In this document: positions 56,681 to 64,000 of the stretch, piece by piece
Position numbering within the stretch: the stretch's first letter is position 1
Layout: each line of letters opens with the position of its first letter
Assembly: GCA_037127255.1 (NCBI GenBank)
Contig: JBANSL010000004.1
Span: 77,776,127 to 77,840,126, forward strand
Length of the DNA stretch: 64,000 nt
From: Persicaria tinctoria
Lineage: Eukaryota; Streptophyta; Magnoliopsida; Caryophyllales; Polygonaceae
Direction: 5' to 3'
Made by a program: the position numbers and the translations under genes
The notes under the pieces: model-generated
Databases searched by the model: none
Seen by the model: the letters and a program-made list of their open reading frames with translations, nothing else
What the model was told of the DNA's origin: nothing

Positions 56681-57107
56681 ATGGCAAACAACAAGCTCTT
56701 GAAGAACACAACCGTCTCCATGATTCTAATGTGCCTGATTTTCATGTCTATCGCCTCGGATTTGGCCACCGCCAGAGGTATGAACTGATTTATTATCCGA
56801 TCTATACGTATATGAAGAGTGATTTACAAGTGATTAAAGTAAAATTGATGCAGAGGTGCGTGTAACTGAGACTAACACCCTCCCTGCATCTAGAGGTATG
56901 TGTGAAATGAGCCTATTATGAGATCGATACATATATAAACTATAAATGTGCGTGTGATTTATAAGTGGTTAAATTGATGTAACAGAACATATAACACAGA
57001 CGAGGGAGCAATGCAGGGCCGCCTGTGTCAAGTGGTGCCTTTGGTTTTCGGGTATCAAACGCGACGCTTGTATGGCCGAATGCATTGCCCAATGCCCCGG
57101 CTCCTAA
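56681..57107 (+). CDS. Secreted six-cysteine peptide, copy B (3 exons)
   Basis: Exons 56681-56777, 56854-56895 and 56986-57107 join to 86 residues plus TAA. The protein differs from copy A only in the signal peptide, where Ala becomes Val and Val becomes Leu (NTTVSMILMCLIF). The mature part with C-x3-C-x3-C-x10-C-x3-C-x3-C is identical. The neighbour downstream and convergent is the intact glutaredoxin-domain gene. Identity of the mature peptide, in blocks that have accumulated different transposons, suggests recent duplication, selection or gene conversion. The family is uncertain (thionin-like or hairpinin-like); secretion is inferred from the signal peptide. Confidence 0.85.
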
Positions 57108-57359
57108 TATTTCATCATCGATCCGTCATTTTTATCTTTCCCTCATCCATGTTTTAGCCTTTTTAGTGTTTCAGTATAAGCTAAATAATAAATAATCGAA
57201 TTTTATACCTATATTTTGGTATATAGGTTGAGATCTTGTGTCCAAGAAATCGATTCTTACATAGTCGTGATGTAATAATTGATCGATTCATTACCATAAA
57301 ATAAAAATTCCATAAAATAAAGTTAAAGTTATAGAGATTTGAACTCGATGAGCCCTCGT
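57108..57359. other. Intergenic region between convergent genes, right copy
   Basis: AT-rich. It should hold the 3' UTRs of peptide gene B and the glutaredoxin gene. Confidence 0.6.
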
Positions 57360-58550
57360 TCACGAAATGCAAGCAGGGCACCGAACCAGCCCATTCTCAT
57401 TACACATCGGGCACCTCCGCCTCCGTCCTCCATCCACCTCGAACACCTTCCGGCTGCCATTGCAGTTGCCGCACGGAATGAATCTCGCATCGCCGCAGCT
57501 CCTGCAAACGAAGCCTGAATCTTTCAATACCGGAAATCCGTCTATCATCCTCATGAGCTCCCCTTCTTCGTTCAGCTGTTTGATCTCCTCCGCTCCTCCG
57601 ACGTGCTTCTCCTTGATGAACACTTGCGGCAGACTCACAGCATCCCCGCCTAAAGCGCTCTTCAACTCCTTCCTGTAACTCGAATCCATCGAAATGTCCC
57701 TCTCGTCTACGACGACGCCGAGTCCTCTCAAGATCATCCTGACTGTGCAGCAATCGTTGTAGGTTTTCCGGATCCCCCTCAGACTCGTGAAGTAGAGCAC
57801 AATTTTGTCTTCGGAGGTAGGGATTTGGCGGAGGTCGTTGCTGGATGGAGTTGAAAGCGGCGGGCTTGACGGTACGCTGCTGAATTTCGAGATGATTGGA
57901 GTTGAATCCGCCGATCGAGTGTTGATTCTCGGTCGATTGACTCTGAAGTGTCTTGAGGATGATGCGCGTGGGTAGGTTGCAGGCGAATTGGGATCCAATT
58001 TTGATAGGAGTGATTCTTCAGATAGGTGCTTCCACAGAGGCTTGGAGATCGAATTCTCTGAATTTGAGCTCCATTCCTCTGTGATTTCATGCGATGCTTC
58101 GACAAATTGGTACAAATCGGGCAATTTCGCAATCGATTCGCCTGAAACAAAATTCATCCTCAAGTTAGGGTTTCCAATTTGCCTGAAATCCGATTGGCCT
58201 TCTTCGTCGTCGAGGCCTTCCATGAGCTCCCACGCGTTGATCACCGAGTCCGGGGAGTAAGACTGATCGGCGGCGGAGGGCGGGCGGTGGTCGTTGAGGA
58301 CGAGGGATCCGTAGGTGGAGGAGATGAGTGAAACCAGATGGTGGGAGTCGCATTTCCCGGACGGAGGGTGGTGGATGACCGGCGCTGGGAGGGAGCGGGC
58401 CTTGGACACTGGTAGCGAGGGCGACAGCGTCGGTGAGCCAACTCCAAGGGGACGCGGACAAGGACGTGAACGGGAGGTGAAGAAGTTACAGGCGCATCCC
58501 TCGAGTGCTTTGCCGAGGAAGGTCTCTGGGCGCGAAGCAGAGCACCCCAT
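57360..58550 (-). CDS. Glutaredoxin-domain, zinc-finger protein with myristoylation-type start (intronless)
   Basis: The 396-residue product starting at the internal Met (58548-58550) begins MGCSASRP, a good N-myristoylation signal, which is why this start is preferred over an ATG 17 codons upstream at 58601. Residues 1-245 are low-complexity and Ser/Pro-rich, with a conserved AWELMEGLDDE patch. Residues 249-345 are a glutaredoxin-like domain (KIVLYFTSLRGIRKTYNDCC, LPQVFIKEKHVGGAEEI); the usual CPYC active site is replaced by NDCCTVR, so ordinary thiol-disulfide activity is uncertain. Residues 350-396 carry four CxxC pairs (CRSC, CGNC, CPMC, CPAC). This is the layout of plant At3g28850/At5g39865-type proteins. 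A broken paralogue is at 40459-40950. It diverges from CAP-D2 across a ~770-bp gap. Confidence 0.93.
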   Translation of the reverse strand: MGCSASRPETFLGKALEGCACNFFTSRSRPCPRPLGVGSPTLSPSLPVSKARSLPAPVIHHPPSGKCDSHHLVSLISSTYGSLVLNDHRPPSAADQSYSPDSVINAWELMEGLDDEEGQSDFRQIGNPNLRMNFVSGESIAKLPDLYQFVEASHEITEEWSSNSENSISKPLWKHLSEESLLSKLDPNSPATYPRASSSRHFRVNRPRINTRSADSTPIISKFSSVPSSPPLSTPSSNDLRQIPTSEDKIVLYFTSLRGIRKTYNDCCTVRMILRGLGVVVDERDISMDSSYRKELKSALGGDAVSLPQVFIKEKHVGGAEEIKQLNEEGELMRMIDGFPVLKDSGFVCRSCGDARFIPCGNCNGSRKVFEVDGGRRRRCPMCNENGLVRCPACIS

Positions 58551-59315
58551 CAACAATGGCGGATTAATTACCGGAAAAGAAGAAAACAGAGATAAAAGCA
58601 AAGTAAAATGTAGAATTTGGATTGCTAATGGAGATCAAATTGGTGCGTTGAGTGTTATTGAATCTTGATAAGTGCGATCGATGCAGGGTAGATTTGTAGT
58701 GATTGGAGGTGTGAAAGTAGCTGAAATTAAACAAAATAAAAATTGGGAAAGAAGACGATAATGATAATTACTTAACAGTGATTTCTTGTAATTTAAGGCA
58801 TCTTCGAACTTTAAGCGGCAAACAAACAAATCAGTTACAATTCCTTATTGTTAAAGATTGGGCCTTTTTCAATGCAATGATAGAACCATGATTACCGGAG
58901 AAAAAACAGAGCACAGAGTAATGAGTTGTTTGTCTTGTTCGGAAAATAGCAAAGACTAAACTCGACCCGAACCCGACGGACAATACTTATTTGGGATCCT
59001 AGTGACCCGATTATTAAAAAGGGTAACTACTGGGCCAAAACCATACCGGCCCAGTTCACAAGGAATTCAAAGCGGCCCATTTCCTACTAAAGAACAACTC
59101 GACCCAATGGGCCCCCAAAACGTCCTCTTCTCCATCTCTCAAACCTCAATCATGAATCTTCGTCCAAAGTTCCAAACGCTCCCCAATTTGTACCTTTTCC
59201 CGCCCTGTTTTTGGCCATCTCCATTTTCAATTTCACGATTTCAGTTCGAAAAAAGTCAAATTCAACCTGCAGAGCTCTCCCCCATCCCCATCGTAGCTCA
59301 GAGAAGTCAAATTTC
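58551..59315. promoter_or_regulatory. Shared divergent promoter region (glutaredoxin gene / CAP-D2)
   Basis: The two genes start head to head about 765 bases apart. The interval includes the 5' UTRs. No element is certain. The last part before the CAP-D2 ATG is C/T-rich (59090-59310), as is common in constitutive plant promoters. Confidence 0.5.
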
Positions 59316-62300
59316 ATGGCTCCAACCTTCGTCTTCCCCTCGAATCTACACGCCCTTGAAGCTGAAGGCGACGGCAACTGTCTCTCCGTCGAGCGCCCCG
59401 TAGACGTCTCATCTCTCCGCTCCTCCGATGTCGAGGAATTCGTTAAAGGTGTTATCTCCATCCACCACTGTTAAACCCTAATTAATTATTTCTAACTTCT
59501 CTGATATTGATGCCCTAATTCCGGCGCAGGTGTGTCGTTCGACCTCTCGGATCGAGAGCTGTTCTGCATCGAAGATCAAGACGTGTTTGACCGTGTGTAT
59601 TCAGTGGTCAAGAGTTTCGCCAGCCTCCCATCGCCTTGTAAATTTAACATTGTCGAGTGTTTGCGGTCTAATTTCAGTGTTCTTCTGCCCAATGTCGAAT
59701 CCCTCTGCCGGAACTCACTGGGGAATGCTGAACAAGGCAGTGATGCGCCGGGTATGGAATCTGTTGTTTCTCACCGGAACGCTTTTAAAATCTACACCTT
59801 CTTCCTCGTGCATATTTTTCTTGTTGAGGAGTCTGGTTGCAAATCTACCAACAATTCCAAGGTAAAACTTCAATTGCCTTTTTAAACCCCAGTACTTCGG
59901 CAATTAGGGCTTTTCGTTTAAGTTTCGAGAATATTGGTTTCTGGCCATTAAATTTATGATACAGGCTAACTGTGTTGTAGTTTGTTTACCTACTTGATCA
60001 TCTTTATTAAGGAAAGATTTTTGGTATTGTATTTAGGTATTGGCCAGTGGGAGAAAGAAATTGGCTATAAATTCATGGAACTGGGAAACTCAAAGAGTCC
60101 GAATTCTAAGCCTGATAGCCAACTCACTAGAGATAAACCTCTCGTTGCTCTTTGGAGCTTCAGATCCTGATGAAAATTACCTATCTTTTATTACAAAGTA
60201 AGTTGAGTATTTCATTTCTACTATCTGATTTGCCTCCTGGTTGTTTTTAAGCAATCTTTTGTCCTCTTAACTCTGCGAATTTGCATTCTACTTGTAGGAA
60301 TGCCTTAGGCTTATTTGAGAATGCAACATTGTTAAAGGATTCAAATATAAAGGATGCTTTATGTCGCATTGTTGCAACCTGTGCTACGAAATACCATTAT
60401 ACAGCACAATCTTGTGCTTCAATCCTTCATTTACTACACAAATACGATTTTGCTGTAGCCCCGATGGCGGATGCAGTAGCATGGGGTGAAAAGAAATTCG
60501 CCGGTGGAAGCTTGACCACGTCTCTTATCAGGGAGATTGGAAGGACGAGCCCCAAAGACTATGTCAAGGATACAGTTGGGGCTGAAAATATAGGCCGCTT
60601 TCTTGTTGAGATTGCTGATCGTCTTCCAAAGTTGATATCTGCGAACGTTGGATTATTGGTGCCTCATTTCGGTGGAGAATCATACAAGATTAGGAATGCT
60701 CTTATTGGGGTCCTAGGGAAATTGGTTGCCAAAGCATTTAAGGACGTGGAAGGTGAAGTGAGTTGCAACTCAAATCGTCTGAGGACTAAGCAGGCTATGT
60801 TGGAAATCTTACTAGAGAGATGCCGGGATGTTTCTGCTTATACAAGAAGCCGTGTCCTTCAAGCGTGGTCTGAGTTGTGTGAACAACATGCTATTTCAAT
60901 TGGCTTTTGGAATGAAGTGGCAGCTGTTGCTGCTGGAAGGTTGGAAGACAAGAGTGCTATAGTCAGAAAATCTGCTCTAAATCTACTCATCATAATGTTG
61001 CAACATAATCCCTTTGGACCTCAACTTCAGATGGCTTCTTTTGAGGCAACACTGAATGAATATAAAAAGAAATTGAATGATCTTCAGCCAGAGGGTCCTG
61101 AAGTGAGTAATTCAGATGGACTAACATCTGATATTGACCCTAGTCAGGGGGATGGTGAAGTTGATCATGTAAGCTTAGAAACAACTGGACCAGAGCACCC
61201 CGATAGTGTAACTGATAGTTATTTGTCCCAAGCTGAAGAAACAATTCCTCCAAAGGATAGTTCTGTTCCCGATATTGGGAATTTGGAGCAAACCAAAGTT
61301 TTGGTTGCTTCGCTTGAAGCTGGGTTAAGGTTTTCAAAATGCGTGTCATCCATCATGCCTATCCTTGTTCAATTGATGGCCTCACCATCAGCTACGGATG
61401 TTGAGAATACAATACTTCTGCTTATGAGTTGCCGACAATTTCAAATCGAAGGCTCAGACCCCTCCCTACGGAAAATGCTCCCTCTGGTAATGGTTAAGAA
61501 ATTTGGGGCTTCAAAAATAGTAAACCATTGGATATGGTTTTTTAAAAATGATTTTCTAATATCCATCTCTCTCTTTCTTCTTTTTTCAGGTTTTTTCTCA
61601 AGATAAATCCGTTTATGAGGCTGTGGAGAATGCTTTCACTACCATATACATAACCAAAAACCACCTCGAAACAGCAAAAAATCTTTTGAATCTGGCAGTA
61701 ACCTCAAATATTGGAGATCTTGCTGCATTGGAATTCATAATCAGTGCACTGGTGTCCAAAGGTGATATTTCTACTGGAGTGGTACGTTACCAATTTGTCT
61801 TCACTGTTGATTTTCTTTAGGTACACAGTTCTTTTTGTGAGGGCATCTTTTATCTAAGGTCAACAGTTACTGTGAAGTAGATACACTTTTTTATTTTCAT
61901 TTTCTAATACTGATGTGCTTAAAAATCGCCGTCCAAAGATCTCATTTGAAATTCACCATTTTCCTTATTAATCAGAGACGGGGGATTTGGGTTGTGTTAT
62001 AGGTTGTAATGGAAATTATCATTTTATACCATCGTATAAATGCTTTCTTTTCTATCGCTTGGTGAATTTTACTTCAAGACTGCAAGTACTCTTAACTAAA
62101 AAATAATCAGAACTAATCTTTGGTACACTTTTCAACTGCTTTTAGCTCCTATAACATAAGTTACTAATTGACATTTGCTAGAGAAGGTGCTAGGGCCATC
62201 CGACCTCAATAACTCCTGAAACTTGCAATTTGTTTTTGTTGTTTGAAATGTTGAGCAATATTTATTTTCTTGTAAGTAAACTGAACTATTTTTATATATC

Positions 62301-64000
62301 ACAGATTTCAGCTCTATGGGACTTCTTTTGCTTTAATACAAGCAGAACAACCCCAGAGCAGAGCCGTGGGGCCTTGGCTATTCTCTGCATGGCAGCAAAA
62401 TCATCAAGTAGGGTTCTTAGTTCTCATCTTCAGGATATTATTGATATTGGATTTGGCCGATGGGCAAAAGTGGATCCTTTGCTCGCTAGGACCGCATGTA
62501 TTGCTCTCCAGAGGTTACCAGAAGAGGACAAGAAAAAAATCCTAACAAGTGCAGGCAGTCGAGTATTTGGGATACTGGAAAGCTTAATTACGGGTTTTTG
62601 GCTACCAGATCGCCTTTGGTATGGGGCTGCTGATAAAGCAATAAGTGCCATTTTTACGCTTCATCCAACTCCAGAAGCTATAGGAGTTAAGTTGGTTAAG
62701 AAGACTCTCTTGTCTGTATTCAGTTGTGGTGATACCAATGATTTACAGCAGGAGGCAGATAATGGTGATGCCAATGTTCCCACATCAGCTCAGGTTGGGA
62801 AGCTCAGTAGATATCTGTATGTAACAAGTCATGTTGCTATGAATCAGTTACTATATATAGAATGCTGCATTAAAAAGATCCAAAAACAAAAGACAGATAA
62901 GGAGAGATTGGCTGCTGAAAATCAAAATATAGATAATAATGGTTCAGATCGGGCAGATGTATCTAAGGTGAGTAGGACACCTCGTGCTATTTAAATGCAG
63001 ACCTAAGCTGTGTTTATTTTCATAGATGTACTGAATGGAAATGTTGCTTGTTTACAGAATACTGGTATAAATGCTGAACTAGGGATTGCTGCATCTGAAG
63101 ATGCAAAACTTGATTCGCTTTTTTCAAAGGCAGAGAAAGAAATCATTTCAGGGGACTCTTCTGAAAAGAATTTAATTGGATATTGTGCACCTTTCTTGTC
63201 AAAGTTATGTAGAAATTTCATGTTACTCCAGAAGGTAAGTCTACTGCAGTTTGTATCTGGCTGAGTTTTGAAATTATAATTTACTTCTATTTTGCCAAGG
63301 ACTTTATAAATGACCGTTCTTACCCTTCCAATTTTTAGTACCCGGATCTTCAAGCATCTGCAATGCTAGCTTTGTGCCGATTTATGATAATTGATGCAGA
63401 CTTCTGGTTAGTATAATTTTCCCTTTTCCCCAATCTTCAAATTTAATTATGTTCTGAACAAAAACCTCATGGGTTTTATCTGAACGAATTATCCAGTGAA
63501 ACAAACCTACAGCTCCTCTTCACAGTTGTGGAGAATTCACCTTCAGATACTGTTCGTTCAAACTGTACTATTGCTCTTGGAGATTTGGCAGTCCGTTTTC
63601 CTAATCTGCTGGAACCATGGACGGAGAACATGTATACCAGGTTGCGGGATCCTTCTGTATCAGTTAGGAAGAATGCTGTTCTGGTCCTTTCTCACCTTAT
63701 ACTGAATGACATGATGAAGGTCTGCCCCTTTGATATTGTCCTTGCTATCTAAATTCTGAGGAACTATATCTAACTGTATCTTGTTATGTTCAGGTCAAAG
63801 GTCACATCAATGAAATGGCTATAAGGTTAGAGGATGAAGATGAAAGGATTTCAAATCTAGCCAAACTTTTCTTTACGGAATTGTCTAAGAAAGGTAGTTT
63901 GCAACTATTGGTAGACTTCAGGACAACTTTATTGCTACCGTGCTGCTTGCCTTTATTTATCCAATTAATTCTAATTTTTATGCCTGCAGGGAACAATCCG
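59316..64000 (+). CDS. CAP-D2: Condensin I subunit CAP-D2 (first 11 exons; runs off the window)
   Basis: CAP-D2 is the HEAT-repeat subunit of condensin I that compacts mitotic chromosomes. Exons: 59316-59448, 59530-59861, 60037-60197, 60298-61486, 61590-61781, 62305-62967, 63058-63234, 63339-63406, 63497-63719, 63794-63893, and 63990 onward. They join in one open frame of 1083 codons to the window edge; plant CAP-D2 is about 1400 residues. The N-terminal condensin domain reads EEFVKGVSFDLSDRELFCIE and DVFDRVYSVVKSF. HEAT regions include DVSAYTRSRVLQAWSELCE, RLEDKSAIVRKSALNLLI and QSRGALAILCMAAKS, and the conserved block SDTVRSNCTIALGDLAVRFP, NLLEPWTENMYTRLRDPSVS, VRKNAVLVLSHLILNDM. All introns are GT-AG. 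The start is the first ATG after the C/T-rich leader. No breaks are seen. Confidence 0.96.

Larger units (their letters stand above)
55500..57905. repeat. Duplicated block, right copy
   Basis: It corresponds to the left copy at 38620-40950 and 50273-50338. It includes the 190-bp promoter repeats, peptide gene B and the 3' half of the intact glutaredoxin gene. Confidence 0.9.

Overview
The window is nuclear DNA of a flowering plant, most likely a eudicot. The evidence is spliced genes with GT-AG introns, chloroplast-type arginine biosynthesis, plant-style L1, Ty1/copia and Ty3/gypsy elements, Helitrons, tRNA-derived SINEs and a Stowaway-like MITE. The species cannot be named from the sequence alone. 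All assignments come from reading motifs, splice signals and repeats by eye; no search was run.

The ordinary genes are few. A 13-exon ARGC gene (N-acetyl-gamma-glutamyl-phosphate reductase, minus strand, 6319-9384) is complete. A glutaredoxin-domain gene with a likely N-myristoylated start (minus, 57360-58550) lies head to head with a condensin I CAP-D2 gene (plus, 59316 to beyond the window end). Two nearly identical three-exon genes for a small secreted six-cysteine peptide (39782-40209 and 56681-57107) lie in two copies of a duplicated block. Each is followed by a convergent glutaredoxin-like gene: the right copy is intact, while the left copy carries a nonsense codon, is truncated and is split by a 9.3 kb gypsy element.

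Most of the rest is layered mobile DNA. From left to right: a decayed copia element (1-2835); Helitron ends with tandem 5' termini (3440-5890); ARGC; a tandem-repeat region and a Stowaway-like MITE (9530-11215); a probable Helitron-carried patchwork of gene pieces (11241 to about 20.8 kb) with fragments of tomosyn/Lgl, SGT co-chaperone and remorin genes plus an S1-like pseudogene and two SINEs with clear target duplications; a compact Helitron (20824-22669); three consecutive terminal-inverted-repeat elements sitting in (TA)n microsatellites (22692-31315), two of which carry an unusual 21-nt-period TGCA-rich array with tRNA-like modules; a full-length L1 LINE with an open 1359-codon ORF2 and a 16-bp target duplication (31338-37777); the duplicated peptide/glutaredoxin block with the gypsy element (38200-50400); and a nested set in which an L1 copy holds a solo LTR of the gypsy family, which in turn holds another LTR-like insertion (51804-55499).

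The strongest candidates for something not routinely described are the 21-nt arrays with tRNA-like modules inside the (TA)n-associated elements, the chimeric tomosyn-SGT exon string in a probable Helitron, and the duplicated six-cysteine peptide gene with conserved promoter elements.
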